Shown: positions 16,203-25,954, counted from the first letter of the stretch. The stretch is 64,000 nt of DNA from Pedobacter ginsengisoli (GCF_030244015.1 NZ_JASSYX010000002.1:868001-932000); one strand, 5' to 3'. A program made the numbers and translations. Notes: generated by a model from the letters alone, not told the origin.

Positions 16203-17129
16203 CTAAAAATAGTATTCCTGCAGCAGGTTCCCGATCCCATAAAGGCCGTTCCTGATCTTGACCAAATAATTGTGCAGTCCTTCTTCCTTGATGGTGTACA
16301 CAGAGCTGTATGTGATGTAACTGTGCAGTTTGCCGATGTTGAACGAAAGGCTTTTATAATGCTCTATGTTCTTTTCGCTCTTCAGCCGTTCAAAATACCG
16401 CTGGATGTTGTGTACCCCGTATTTCGCGGAACGCGGAAAGTCCTGATTGAGCATGATCAGCTCCAGGACATTTTCATCACTGAAACCGCCTCTGTAAGAT
16501 TTCAGGTAAAGCTCATAGCCGCCCAGGGAAAGCAACAGGTGCTTCCAGTAGGAGGTGTCGGTGAGCAGGTCCGGATTGTCTGATACGGAAATGAACTTGA
16601 TGTCCAGGATGTCTATGGACTGGATGCTGCGCTCGAGGTATTTGCCGATGCTCATGAAACTGCGGATCTCACCGCGTTCCATGGTGCTGTCGGCGGTGCC
16701 GTAGTAGAGCATCACTTGTTTGATCAGGATATCCAGCGCGGTAATGGGGTCGTCTTTCTGGACGTACCAGAGCAGTTTGGGGTCTTTTACGGTATGGTAG
16801 TACTCGTTCAGGCATTGCCAGAGGTCAGTGGCGATGTGTTCCTGCACGCTTCTGGCATTTTCACGGGCCAGGGTGATGATGTTGATGATGGAATTGGGGT
16901 TGTCGCGGTTGAACAGCAGGTACTCTACTACTTTCCGGCTGTCGTTCTTCATGGAAGAAATTTCTTCTTCTTTTCCGCCGGAAGAGATGCGGATCACCGG
17001 ATCCCAGGTAAATTCGTGTATGGTGTCCTGTGAGGAGGCGTAGTTGATCTTCAGCATCCGGAGGATGCCGTCGCTGCGCTCTACGTACCTGCTCAGCCAA
17101 TATAAACTTGATGCTACTCTGCTTAACAT
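16203..17129 (-). CDS. Alpha-E domain-containing protein
   Basis: 308 residues, nearly all helical, beginning with the family hallmark MLSRVASSLYWLSRYVERSD. Further family blocks are RENARSVQEHIATDLWQCLN and FMSIGKYLERSIQSIDILDI (about residues 95-180). COG2307 alpha-E proteins nearly always accompany a circularly permuted ATP-grasp protein and a transglutaminase-like protein and are thought to work with the ATP-grasp enzyme; the reaction is unknown. The gene follows the ATP-grasp gene by 25 bases, so they are surely co-transcribed. The length is normal. Confidence 0.93.
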   Translation of the reverse strand: MLSRVASSLYWLSRYVERSDGILRMLKINYASSQDTIHEFTWDPVIRISSGGKEEEISSMKNDSRKVVEYLLFNRDNPNSIINIITLARENARSVQEHIATDLWQCLNEYYHTVKDPKLLWYVQKDDPITALDILIKQVMLYYGTADSTMERGEIRSFMSIGKYLERSIQSIDILDIKFISVSDNPDLLTDTSYWKHLLLSLGGYELYLKSYRGGFSDENVLELIMLNQDFPRSAKYGVHNIQRYFERLKSEKNIEHYKSLSFNIGKLHSYITYSSVYTIKEEGLHNYLVKIRNGLYGIGNLLQEYYF

Positions 17130-17154
17130 GTTGTGTTTCTTTGCTTGGTGTGGT

Positions 17155-18603
17155 TTAAGATGATAATACCCAGGTGTCTTTACTGCCGCCGCCCTGTGAG
17201 CTGTTGACCACGAGCGAGCCTTCTTTGAGCGCCACGCGGGTCAGCCCCCCGGGCACGATGGAGATGCCGTCGGGTCCGCAGAGCGCAAAGGGCCTCAGAT
17301 CGACCCGTCTGGGCTGCAATACTCCGTCCATATAACAGGGTGCGGTAGAGAGGCTTATGGTAGGCTGGGCGATGAAATTGCGCGGGTCTTTCAGTACTTC
17401 GATTTTGTAGTCGTCTATTTCCCGCTGATCTGCCGCGTGGCCCATCAGCATGCCGTAGCCGCCGCTGCCATTGGTCTTTTTGATGACCATCTTGTTGATG
17501 TTCTCAAATACGTATTCTTTTTCATCGGCATTGCCGAGGCTGTAAGTGGGCACGTTTTTGAGCAGGGGTTCTTCATTGAGGTAGTACCTGATCATTTCGG
17601 GCACGTATTTGTAGACGGCTTTGTCATCGGCCACGCCATTGCCTACGGCATTGATGATGGCTACGTTGCCCTTGCGGTAAGCGCTCATGAGGCCGGCTAC
17701 GCCGAGTACACTTTGGGGGTTGAACACCAGCGGGTCCAGGAAATCATCGTCTACACGCCTGTAAATGACGTCTACCTGCTGCAGTCCGGTGGTGGTCTTC
17801 ATAAATACTTTCTGGTCGCTGATGACCAGGTCACGCCCTTCTACCAGTTCTACGCCCATCAGCCTGGCCAGGGTAGTGTGTTCGTAGTAGGCTGAGTTGT
17901 ACATTCCCGGGCTCAGCAGTACGATGGTAGGGTTGGAGACCGCTCTGGGCGATAAGGCAAGCAGGTTTTTATAGAGGATGTTGGGGTATTCGGTTACGCT
18001 GCGCACTTTGCACTGGGGGATCAGGTCGGGGAACAGTCTTTTGGTGATCTCCCGGTTCTCCAGCATGTAGCTGACACCGGAAGGGGTTCTCAGGTTGTCT
18101 TCGAGCACATAAAAGGTGCCGTCGTAGTCGCGGATCAGGTCTATTCCGGCAATGTGGATGTAAATGTCATGCGGTACGTTTAAATTGTACATTTCCCGGA
18201 GAAAATGTGGACAGGAATAGATCAAAGATGCGGGAATTACCTTGTCTTTGATGATGAATTGTGTGCTGTATACGTCTTTTAAGAAAAGATTGAGTGCTTT
18301 CAGGCGTTGTTTGATGCCTTTTTCTATAAAAGACCACTCTGGTGAGGTGATTACCCGCGGAATAATGTCGAAAGGAAAGATTTTCTCGATTCCTTCGCCG
18401 CTATCGTAAACGGTAAAGGTAATTCCCTGGCTCATGAATAGTCTTTTGGCGAGTTCCTCCTTTTTATTGAGGTCATTTGCTGACTCTTTTTGCAGATAGG
18501 TGATGATTTTGTGGTACTGTTCTCTCAGATTGTCGTTGGAGATGTACATTTCATCCCATGTATTGGAGATATTTTGGTATTTACTCAGGTCGATTTCACT
18601 CAT
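17155..18603 (-). CDS. Circularly permuted type 2 ATP-grasp protein
   Basis: 482 residues matching COG2308. Blocks include GITFTVYDSGEGIEKIFPFD (about residue 55), IAGIDLIRDYDGTFYVLEDN, PSGVSYMLENREITKRLFP, VIYRRVDDDFLDPL and MVIKKTNGSGGYGMLMG, which holds the glycine-rich nucleotide loop. The family is related to glutathionylspermidine-synthase-like ligases and is predicted to form a peptide or amide bond with ATP. It heads the operon ATP-grasp, alpha-E, transglutaminase. No signal peptide is seen, so it acts in the cytoplasm. The natural product is not known. Confidence 0.94.
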   Translation of the reverse strand: MSEIDLSKYQNISNTWDEMYISNDNLREQYHKIITYLQKESANDLNKKEELAKRLFMSQGITFTVYDSGEGIEKIFPFDIIPRVITSPEWSFIEKGIKQRLKALNLFLKDVYSTQFIIKDKVIPASLIYSCPHFLREMYNLNVPHDIYIHIAGIDLIRDYDGTFYVLEDNLRTPSGVSYMLENREITKRLFPDLIPQCKVRSVTEYPNILYKNLLALSPRAVSNPTIVLLSPGMYNSAYYEHTTLARLMGVELVEGRDLVISDQKVFMKTTTGLQQVDVIYRRVDDDFLDPLVFNPQSVLGVAGLMSAYRKGNVAIINAVGNGVADDKAVYKYVPEMIRYYLNEEPLLKNVPTYSLGNADEKEYVFENINKMVIKKTNGSGGYGMLMGHAADQREIDDYKIEVLKDPRNFIAQPTISLSTAPCYMDGVLQPRRVDLRPFALCGPDGISIVPGGLTRVALKEGSLVVNSSQGGGSKDTWVLSS

Positions 18604-18881
18604 ATGTCACAAAATATGTCTAATAATAAGGTATTTTATTGTAATTTTTAAATAAATGGCGGTGATTTTATAGAAAATGGTGGTAATGATGGGATTAAGC
18701 TTCAGTTTTTATATTTTTTTGTAATGATTGTTAGTTTTTTGTGTTGCCGGGATCTAATATTAGGAGAAAAGACCTTTGCTTTAACTTTAATAACTATTTT
18801 GTGACAGGCACGAAAAGGTATAAGGTAGAGATTATTATCCAGCTTTTTTCTTTAAATTAGATACAACACAAATGTAATCTT

Positions 18882-19625
18882 ATGAATAAATATCTGTTTA
18901 TCGCCCTGGCTATGGCCATGGGCTTATCTGCCCGTGCGCAGATCTCCTTTCAGAAAGTCATCCGGGTGGGTGTAAAAGCAGGGATCACAGGTTCCGTTTT
19001 TACCAGGGATGTTGAACCTTTTGATCCGCATATTCCGGGGTATTACGAGAATTTCGACCGCTATGTTAACCTGAACGGTTATGGTGGCATCACCCTGGAT
19101 TATGATGTGACGGCTCGCATCAGTCTGGGTGCTGAGCTGCTGTATTCGGCAAAGGGAATGGCCTATTGGGAGGAAAATAACGGCGTAGTTTTCTATGATG
19201 AGGATGGAAATAGAGGTCAGGCACACAATGTTTTCTATTTTGATATCGATTATGTAGAGCTTCCCATCACCCTGAATGTGAGTGTGCTGCGACCTGAAGG
19301 TAAAGTCTGGCTCAAGGCATATGGCGGTATGGCCAGGGGGGCAGCGGTCTATAAAAAGACTAAAATCACTTATCCTGAGGTTGGGGGCTATGACCAGCCC
19401 GGCGATGCGGGAAAGAAAGAGCTTCAGTATGTGCGCACTTTCAATACCAGTGTCATCGGGGGGTTGAAGGTCGGTAGCAATAAGCGCAAATCCATCTTTC
19501 CATACGGGGATCTGAGGGGCAGTTATATGGTGCAGCCGGTATTCAACCGTAAAAAGGCGGATACCGGCGGTAACCTGGATACCCGGATGTTCAGCTTGTC
19601 GCTGGGCCTGGGTGTACAGTTTTAA
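18882..19625 (+). CDS. Outer-membrane beta-barrel protein (porin-family-like)
   Basis: 247 residues with a signal peptide (KYLFIALAMAMGLSARAQ, cut after RAQ) and alternating strands typical of eight-stranded barrels: VRVGVKAGITGSVF, YGGITLDYDVTARISLGAEL and LWLKAYGGMA-like segments. It ends with a strand terminating in Phe (MFSLSLGLGVQF), the C-terminal signature read by the BAM machinery. It is similar to the Bacteroidota 'outer membrane beta-barrel' domain. The ligand is unknown. The gene is transcribed divergently from the ATP-grasp gene with 278 bases between them, and the next gene, a secreted protein, follows in the same direction. Confidence 0.75.
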   Translation: MNKYLFIALAMAMGLSARAQISFQKVIRVGVKAGITGSVFTRDVEPFDPHIPGYYENFDRYVNLNGYGGITLDYDVTARISLGAELLYSAKGMAYWEENNGVVFYDEDGNRGQAHNVFYFDIDYVELPITLNVSVLRPEGKVWLKAYGGMARGAAVYKKTKITYPEVGGYDQPGDAGKKELQYVRTFNTSVIGGLKVGSNKRKSIFPYGDLRGSYMVQPVFNRKKADTGGNLDTRMFSLSLGLGVQF

Positions 19626-19660
19626 ATGCCACAAATAGCAGCCATCACCGGCTAAGACAA

Positions 19661-19688
19661 TTGGTGAAGTAATTTATTGTTATCTTTA
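19661..19688 (+). promoter_or_regulatory. Candidate promoter for the secreted-protein/antiporter gene set
   Basis: TTG (19661-19663), a 17-base spacer, then TATCTTTA (19681-19688), close to the Bacteroidota TTG-N17-23-TAnnTTTG pattern. The next start codon, a TTG at 19713, is 25 bases beyond the box. The last base of the -7 box is A instead of G, so this is a moderate call. Confidence 0.4.
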
Positions 19689-19712
19689 CGGTGAACACAT
19701 TTTACAGCACAT

Positions 19713-21128
19713 TTGAAACCGTTTCTTCTTTCCGTATTGATACTTGGCAGTCTTCACCTGGCTGCGCAGCATAAGGCTGCTCCTTCATACACGCCCGTGG
19801 TTAGTGCCGCTAAGCAGTTTGCACTAAAACCGGGAATGGACTTTCTTTCGTATTCAAACCCGCAGAATGACTTTATGCTCATCGGCCGGATGGAAAATAC
19901 AGAGAAGATCTATTCCCTTATAATGACGGACGATGCCGATGAAATTGTCACCGCCAGTAACATCAGGGTGGCTACCGAGGTCGGCGACAACCATTTTAAA
20001 CTGGCCGGACTTGCCCTGGCGGGCAGCAACCTGACTGCTTTTGTGGAAAGTCACAACAGGCAGACCGGCAGAAACGTGATGGCCATGCAGGCAGTGGATA
20101 AAAATGGGGGGCTCACTTCGGAAGGGATGCTGGTTGGGTATTTTGACTTTGTTAAGGCAGACCATCCCGGTTTATGGCATATTGCTTCTTCGCCTGATCA
20201 AAAAAAGATTGCACTGGTGGCCCAGTTGCCGTATGAGCCCAATAAGCCCGAACGGTTTAAGTATTTCTTCATGGATGAAAACCTGACCATGACGCATACG
20301 GGTGAATTTTCTGTTGACAATGAACATGCTAAGGTCGCAGGGTATCAGGGTTTGCCGGTTACCGGCTTTTTAGTTTCTGACAAGGGAGAGCTGTATCTGA
20401 TTGCAGCGGGATCTGCGGAAAATCATCATTTTCCGTATGTCTATAAGGGTACGGTGGGTTCTGATCAATGCGTTACGGTGCCTGTTGGCGCAATGGGCGG
20501 AGACGATGAATGCGGGAGTTACCGGGCAACGGTGAAGCCCTCCGGTGATCTCATCATTGCGGGATATTTTCAGAAAAAAGGCGGTACTGACGGTATGGCT
20601 GCATTGACTTCAGGCAGCTGGAATTTCAGCAGTTCGGAGCAGGGGATTAAATCTAACGCATTTGGGGCACCGGTGCCGGCGCTTACCGCCGATCAGCTGC
20701 TGACGGCTAAGGATACCTATTATTTAGTGGGCTGTTCGCGGGCAGGTATCCATGTTTCGGGGTTCAATGCTGCAGGCGGGAAGAAGTTTGAGGTTCCGGT
20801 GGCACGTGATCTGATGGCCGGTATGGCGATGCATGATCATTCCGGTGGTAAAGCTAAGCCGGAAGAGGGCATAGCCTCCGGGGTATTGGATGGCAGGCTT
20901 TGCCTCATTTATAATGATCTGTCAGCGAAATATAAAGCAGGCGGGACCGGGCTGGCCGTAGTCGGCTTGTCTGTGAACCATGACGGACTGGTGAGTGCTC
21001 CTGCCGTTTACGACCGGCTGACCACGGAAAATACGATGCTGCTTCCCCGTTTTTTTAGTGCAAGCGCTGATCACATCCGGGTGCTGGCTTCGGCTGAAAA
21101 TAGAATAAAAGTCATTACTTTCCACTAA
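19713..21128 (+). CDS. Secreted protein of unknown function with TTG start
   Basis: 471 residues. No ATG lies near the expected start; the frame begins with TTG at 19713 and gives a good signal peptide (KPFLLSVLILGSLHLAAQ). The rest is made of beta-rich segments such as PGMDFLSYSNPQNDFMLIGR, LAGLALAGSNLTAFVESHN and YVYKGTVGSDQCVTVPVGA, which may be a beta-propeller, but no family was recognised. It begins a tightly packed run: the lipoprotein gene follows after 4 bases and the antiporter after another 3. The membership suggests an envelope function. Confidence 0.7.
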   Translation: MKPFLLSVLILGSLHLAAQHKAAPSYTPVVSAAKQFALKPGMDFLSYSNPQNDFMLIGRMENTEKIYSLIMTDDADEIVTASNIRVATEVGDNHFKLAGLALAGSNLTAFVESHNRQTGRNVMAMQAVDKNGGLTSEGMLVGYFDFVKADHPGLWHIASSPDQKKIALVAQLPYEPNKPERFKYFFMDENLTMTHTGEFSVDNEHAKVAGYQGLPVTGFLVSDKGELYLIAAGSAENHHFPYVYKGTVGSDQCVTVPVGAMGGDDECGSYRATVKPSGDLIIAGYFQKKGGTDGMAALTSGSWNFSSSEQGIKSNAFGAPVPALTADQLLTAKDTYYLVGCSRAGIHVSGFNAAGGKKFEVPVARDLMAGMAMHDHSGGKAKPEEGIASGVLDGRLCLIYNDLSAKYKAGGTGLAVVGLSVNHDGLVSAPAVYDRLTTENTMLLPRFFSASADHIRVLASAENRIKVITFH

Positions 21129-21132
21129 TTCC

Positions 21133-21570
21133 ATGAAAGGTATCCGATTTTTGTGTGCTGGCCTGGTTTTATCAATTGCTACAAGTCTGGTTGGCTGTGA
21201 TACCAGCGATTCAGATCACAAAACGAGAAAGATGTGGTACCGGGCAATTCATAAAACGGATACTGCGGTGTTTAAGGTGAATGTAACCGACGGGCAGTTT
21301 AAAGGCCTTTATGAGATCAATTATGGTGGTGAGTACAGGGATTCGGGTGAGGTGAGCGGATATGTGAAAGGAGATACACTGCTGGGCAATTATCTGTACC
21401 AGCGCGTGGGTATTCCTCAGCTGCACCGGATTCCGATAGCTTTGTTAAAAAGAGGCGACAAACTGATCATGGGAGTGGGGTCTATGGAGATTTATCTGGA
21501 GAGGACTTATTTCAAACCCAGGGTGCCGATTGATTATCAGAATGTAAAGTTTATATTTGAAAAACTCTAG
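21133..21570 (+). CDS. Small predicted lipoprotein, unknown
   Basis: 145 residues with a lipoprotein signal peptide ending in TSLVGC (Cys at about residue 22). The mature part has a short beta-barrel-like pattern: FKVNVTDGQFKGLYEINYGG, DSGEVSGYVKGDTLLGNYLY and a late PIDYQNVKFIFEKL. No family was recognised. It sits 4 bases after the secreted protein and 3 bases before the antiporter gene, so all three are probably one transcript. Confidence 0.75.
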   Translation: MKGIRFLCAGLVLSIATSLVGCDTSDSDHKTRKMWYRAIHKTDTAVFKVNVTDGQFKGLYEINYGGEYRDSGEVSGYVKGDTLLGNYLYQRVGIPQLHRIPIALLKRGDKLIMGVGSMEIYLERTYFKPRVPIDYQNVKFIFEKL

Positions 21571-21573
21571 TCT

Positions 21574-23190
21574 ATGCACCATCTGGTGATCCAATGCATC
21601 TGTCTGCTTTTTATTATCATTTTCGTGGTCATGCTGGCGCAGCGGATCAAGGTGGCTTATCCGATATTGCTGGTTCTTGTGGGCCTGCCTTTGGGTTTTG
21701 TTCCTTTTTTGCGCGGCATTGAGATACAGCCGGAGCTGATCTTTGTGATCATTCTGCCGCCGCTGCTGTATGAGGCTGCGTGGAACACGTCCTGGAAAGA
21801 TTTTTGGAAGTGGCGGCGGGTGATCAGCAGTTTCGCTTTCCCTGTTGTGATCCTTACTTCCTGCGTGGTAGCTTTTGTTTCTTCCAGTCTGATTCCGGGA
21901 TTTACTTTGGCGGCTGGCTTTTTGCTGGGTGGTATTGTTTCGCCACCGGATGCGGTATCGGCAAGTGCCATTCTTAAAAATATAAAAGTGCCAAGGCGCT
22001 TTATCAGTATAGTTGAAGGGGAAAGTTTGCTCAATGATGCTTCCAGTTTGGTGGTTTTCCGTTTTGCACTGGCGGCTGTGCTGACCGGCAGTTTTGTTTT
22101 CCGCGAAGCGGCGACCGATTTTGTCGTCGTCATTGTGATGGGGATTGTGACAGGTATTGCTGTGGCCCTCGTTTTTTATGCCATTCACCGCTGGCTCCCG
22201 ACTTCTACCAATATTGATGTGGTGCTGACATTTGTTACGCCTTATGTCATGTATATGCTGGCGGAGGAATTTCTTTTTTCGGGGGTACTTGCCGTGGTCA
22301 GCGGCGGGCTCTTTCTTTCTGCCCGAAGGCATGAATTCCTGTCTCACCGGAGCCGGTTGCAGGGTGTTAATGTATGGGAGGCGGTCGCTTTTGTCCTCAA
22401 TGGCTTTGTGTTCATTCTGATTGGTCTGGAATTTCCGGTGATCATCAAAAACCTGGGCCCGGAGGGCTTTGCACCTGCACTTCGATACAGTCTGATCATT
22501 ACCGGGGTACTGATCGTGACGAGACTTGCCAGTACTATGGGTGCCATTGTGGTGACCAGGTTCATGGCTAACTTCATCACTGTCGCGGACCGGAATCCGG
22601 GTTGGAAAGCACCGATCCTGTTTGGCTGGACTGGTATGCGGGGGGTGGTTTCGCTGGCGGCTGCGCTAAGTATCCCGCTGAGCATGAATTCTGGCATACC
22701 GTTTCCCAATCGGGACCTGATCCTGTTCATTACTTTCACAGTAATCCTGGTGACGCTGGTTTTACAGGGGCTAACGCTTCCTTTGGTGGTGAAATGGGTC
22801 AATATGCCTGATCCGGATCTTACCATCACTTATGAACAACAGCAGCAACTGATGCGGAAGAAGATATCGCATCTGTCCCTCAGGATCCTCAATGAAGAGT
22901 ATGCAGAGCATACGGTGAAAAACGATATGATTAAGGCGCTTAAGCTGCGCTACACTGCCGATATAGAATTGCTCAAAGACTGGGAACATGAGGATAATGG
23001 TGTGAAGGCAACTGAATACTATAAAGACTACCGGGAGATCATGGCCCGCCTGCTTAAAGAACAGCGTGCTTTGCTGCATGACCTGAATAAGAAAGAAAGC
23101 ATCAGTGATGTCCTGGTGAAGCATCAGCTGGAACTCCTGGACCTGGAGGAGGAGAAACTGCGCCAGTATTTTGAGCTGGGAAAAGAATAA
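21574..23190 (+). CDS. CPA1-type Na+/H+ antiporter
   Basis: 538 residues with 11-12 membrane helices in the first 410 residues and a charged cytoplasmic tail. The CPA1 signatures are GGIVSPPDAVSASAILK near residue 125 and VEGESLLNDASSLVVFRFAL near 148, with the acidic pair in the ND dyad (LLNDAS) that carries the ions. A later WTGMRGVVSLAAALSIP block near residue 355 is characteristic of the NhaP/YjcE group. It exchanges Na+ (or K+) for H+ across the inner membrane. The tail from about 425 is rich in Lys, Glu and Leu and probably helical. It ends the three-gene run that begins at 19713. Confidence 0.93.
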   Translation: MHHLVIQCICLLFIIIFVVMLAQRIKVAYPILLVLVGLPLGFVPFLRGIEIQPELIFVIILPPLLYEAAWNTSWKDFWKWRRVISSFAFPVVILTSCVVAFVSSSLIPGFTLAAGFLLGGIVSPPDAVSASAILKNIKVPRRFISIVEGESLLNDASSLVVFRFALAAVLTGSFVFREAATDFVVVIVMGIVTGIAVALVFYAIHRWLPTSTNIDVVLTFVTPYVMYMLAEEFLFSGVLAVVSGGLFLSARRHEFLSHRSRLQGVNVWEAVAFVLNGFVFILIGLEFPVIIKNLGPEGFAPALRYSLIITGVLIVTRLASTMGAIVVTRFMANFITVADRNPGWKAPILFGWTGMRGVVSLAAALSIPLSMNSGIPFPNRDLILFITFTVILVTLVLQGLTLPLVVKWVNMPDPDLTITYEQQQQLMRKKISHLSLRILNEEYAEHTVKNDMIKALKLRYTADIELLKDWEHEDNGVKATEYYKDYREIMARLLKEQRALLHDLNKKESISDVLVKHQLELLDLEEEKLRQYFELGKE

Positions 23191-23343
23191 TGTGGTGACC
23201 GGCCGGTCCGCTGTCCGAATCCGCACAGCTGATGTTCGTTTATGTACAGCCGGAAGCCGCTTATAACGGTTTGAATGGTTGCGGATTGAGTTTCAGGCTT
23301 TGGCACATGCCTTGAAACTTCAGTGGCTAAATAGATATACTTT

Positions 23344-25710
23344 ATGCTCAGACATCACTTGCTGCTGGTATTCCGGAACTTTAAAAGGCATAAAAGCTCT
23401 TTTTTCATTAACCTGATAGGGCTTACTGCCGGGCTGTCCTGTGCTTTGCTGATTTACCTGTGGGTGAGTGATGAAATGCAGGTTGATCAGTTTCATAGCA
23501 AGCGGCTTTACCAGGTGATGATGAATGAGCACCTTGGAGATGGAATCAATACCAAGGACGGAACCCCGGGGCCGCTCGCTGAGGCGATGGCTCAAGAGAT
23601 GCCGGAAGTGGAACTGGCGGTTATGGTTTCTCCGGGTTTCTGGCTTGGACAGAGTAAGGTCTCTACCGGCAATAGGAAGGCAATTATGGCTGCAGGTAAG
23701 TTTGCAGGACCGGATTTTTTTAAGGCGTTCTCTTTTCCGCTGGTTTACGGAAACAAGGAAAATATACTTTCAGGGCAAAAAACTGTGGCCATTTCAGAAG
23801 GGCTTGCTGTTAAACTGTTTCATACTACAGATGTGGTGGGCAAACGAATGATGTGGAGCAATACTGAAATGGAGGCTGAAAACCATGCGCTGATCAGTGG
23901 GGTTTTTAAGAATGTTCCTTCAAATTCATCAGAACAGTTTGATTTCCTGGTGTCTCAGGATGTGCTGATGGCTAGCGGAGACTATCGTAAATGGGGCAAT
24001 TATGGGCCAAATACATTTGTGGTGTTGAAAAAGGGAGAGGATCCTGAGTTGTTTAATAAAAAGATCAGGAAATATTTGGAGACTAAGGATGTTGACAACT
24101 ATAACTTGTTCATCAGGCCTTATGCGGATGCCTATCTTTATAATAATTTCAAGAATGGTGTTTTAAATGGCGGCAGAATAGATTATGTAAACCTGTTTAC
24201 GGTCATTGCCATTTTTATACTGGTCATTGCCTGTATCAACTTTATGAACCTGAGTACCGCAAGGGCTTCCAGAAGATTGAAGGAAGTTGGGGTCAAGAAG
24301 GTGATGGGGGCGTCCAGAAAAATGCTGATCGTCCAGTACCTCACTGAATCGCTGATGATGAGTTTTGCGGCATTGTTTATATCATTGCTGGCTGTAGAAT
24401 TGCTGCTTCCGCAGTTCAATAACATTACGGGAAAGCAGTTGTCCCTTCATTTTGACCCTGCACTTTTTACTGCGCTTTTATTGATCACCATACTGACAGG
24501 AATCATCTCGGGGAGCTATCCGGCTTTATACCTGTCGGGAATGAAGCCTTCAACTGCATTGAAAGGAAAACTTATCCTTTCTGCCGGCGCTCTGTGGACC
24601 CGTCAGGGACTGGTGGTTTTTCAATTTGCGGTATCGGTAATTCTTATCGTAGCGGTAATGATCATTTATAAGCAGGTAGAATACATCCAGACTACAAATC
24701 AGGGTTTCAATAAGGACAATGTGGTGTATTTTGAGACCGGCGGGAAATTTAAGAACAACGCTGATTTTGCGATTGAGCGCATTAAAAAAATACCGGGTGT
24801 ATTGAATGTATCGAGTATAGACCGGGAATTGCTTGGTGACCTGAGTTATACGACCGGTGATTTTAACTGGGAGGGAAGAAACCGAAAAGAAGTGATCAGG
24901 TTTCAGCGGGCTGATGTCAATGCAGGCCTTATCGAGACGCTGGGTATTGAAATGGCGCAGGGCAGGAGTTTTTCAAAGGAGTTTAGCGCTGACACGGCCA
25001 GGATCATTGTCAATGAGGCGGGAGCTGCCGCGATGCGGATTAAAAATCCGGTAGGGAAGATATTCACACTCTGGGGCGTGGATATGCAGATTATTGGTGT
25101 AGTGAAAGACTTTCATTTTGAATCCCTGCATCAACCGGTGAAACCTATGTTCATCAGGTATAAACCCGCATATACCAACAGGATCATGGTCAGGGTCGCG
25201 GCCGGAAAGATGAAAGAAACACTGGATGCGCTCAGGCAGTTCCATGCGGAGTTCAATCCGATGTCTGAATTTGACTTTAAATTTCTTGATCAGGATTTTC
25301 AGGCGCAGTATGTTGCTGAAAACAGGGTGGCGGTATTGTCCCGTTATTTTGCCATTCTGGCTGTTGTTATTTCGTGTCTGGGACTGTTTGGGCTGGCTTC
25401 CTTCACAGCGGAGAAACGGTTTAAAGAGATCGGCATCAGGAAGATCCTGGGTGCTACTGAACTCAATGTGATGTATATCTTATCCAAAGATTTTATCAAA
25501 CCCGTGTTGCTGGCTATTCTGATCGCGCTTCCCCTGGGTTATGTGTTCGGGAAGAACTGGCTTGGAGGCTATGCTTACAGCATTGACCTGAAGCTTTGGT
25601 TTTTTGTCGCCGCCGGATTTTTGACAGTACTCATCTCCATCGTTACGGTTGTGTTCCAGGCTTATAAAGCGGCGAAAGTAAGCCCGATACAGTCGATTAA
25701 GACAGAATAG
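23344..25710 (+). CDS. ABC transporter permease, MacB/FtsX type (orphan)
   Basis: 788 residues with the Bacteroidota two-FtsX-domain layout: an N-terminal helix (INLIGLTAGLSCALLIYLWV), a periplasmic MacB-like domain, the first FtsX block (FMNLSTARASRRLKEVGVKK VMG near residues 300-325), a second periplasmic domain, then a second FtsX block (CLGLFGLASFTAEKRFKEIG, about residue 675) and the final PIQSIKTE. These permeases pair with a MacB-type ATPase, which is not encoded in this stretch, and work in export or mechanotransmission across the envelope rather than classical transport. There is no close partner gene. A GTCATGCTGA-type palindrome follows. Confidence 0.92.
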   Translation: MLRHHLLLVFRNFKRHKSSFFINLIGLTAGLSCALLIYLWVSDEMQVDQFHSKRLYQVMMNEHLGDGINTKDGTPGPLAEAMAQEMPEVELAVMVSPGFWLGQSKVSTGNRKAIMAAGKFAGPDFFKAFSFPLVYGNKENILSGQKTVAISEGLAVKLFHTTDVVGKRMMWSNTEMEAENHALISGVFKNVPSNSSEQFDFLVSQDVLMASGDYRKWGNYGPNTFVVLKKGEDPELFNKKIRKYLETKDVDNYNLFIRPYADAYLYNNFKNGVLNGGRIDYVNLFTVIAIFILVIACINFMNLSTARASRRLKEVGVKKVMGASRKMLIVQYLTESLMMSFAALFISLLAVELLLPQFNNITGKQLSLHFDPALFTALLLITILTGIISGSYPALYLSGMKPSTALKGKLILSAGALWTRQGLVVFQFAVSVILIVAVMIIYKQVEYIQTTNQGFNKDNVVYFETGGKFKNNADFAIERIKKIPGVLNVSSIDRELLGDLSYTTGDFNWEGRNRKEVIRFQRADVNAGLIETLGIEMAQGRSFSKEFSADTARIIVNEAGAAAMRIKNPVGKIFTLWGVDMQIIGVVKDFHFESLHQPVKPMFIRYKPAYTNRIMVRVAAGKMKETLDALRQFHAEFNPMSEFDFKFLDQDFQAQYVAENRVAVLSRYFAILAVVISCLGLFGLASFTAEKRFKEIGIRKILGATELNVMYILSKDFIKPVLLAILIALPLGYVFGKNWLGGYAYSIDLKLWFFVAAGFLTVLISIVTVVFQAYKAAKVSPIQSIKTE

Positions 25711-25743
25711 CTGCTTGACTTATTGAGGCTGTCAAACCCGCTG

Positions 25744-25792
25744 GTCATGCTGAAATGAATTTGCTTCGCAGCTTCTTCGAGGTCAGCATGAC
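25744..25792. repeat. GTCATGCTGA / TCAGCATGAC palindromic repeat
   Basis: GTCATGCTGA at 25744-25753 and TCAGCATGAC at 25783-25792 form a 10-bp inverted repeat around a 29-base loop in the 244-base gap between the permease and sigma factor A. The same arms occur at 46440-46522, and related CGTCATCCTGA repeats occur inside the FecR gene at 53300-54541. It is probably a dispersed palindrome family of this genome. Confidence 0.7.
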
Positions 25793-25875
25793 GAAATGTG
25801 CAGGGTCAAACAGTATAGAGATCGTTTATTGAAGGCCTGTAACTTACAGATGCAGGCTAAATATTGGATAAATTA

Positions 25876-25883
25876 TATCTTTG
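25876..25883 (+). promoter_or_regulatory. Possible -7 box (TATCTTTG) for sigma factor A
   Basis: TATCTTTG matches TAnnTTTG exactly and lies 72 bases before the sigma factor start. No clear TTG element is present at the expected distance upstream. A promoter is expected in this gap because the gene begins a three-gene locus. Confidence 0.35.
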
Positions 25884-25954
25884 AATAAGTAGTTGCCCGG
25901 TTCCGGGTGTCTTAAGATAACAGGTTATTCAAAAATACGGCATCACATCGACCA

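Noticed and set aside
21445-22347. 300-residue minus-strand frame
   Set aside because: It lies antisense to the lipoprotein and CPA1 antiporter genes, and its His/Asn/Arg/Gln-rich sequence is that of a shadow frame.
23344-25710. Complete ABC exporter operon
   Set aside because: Only the permease is present; no MacB-type ATPase or HlyD-type adaptor gene is next to it.
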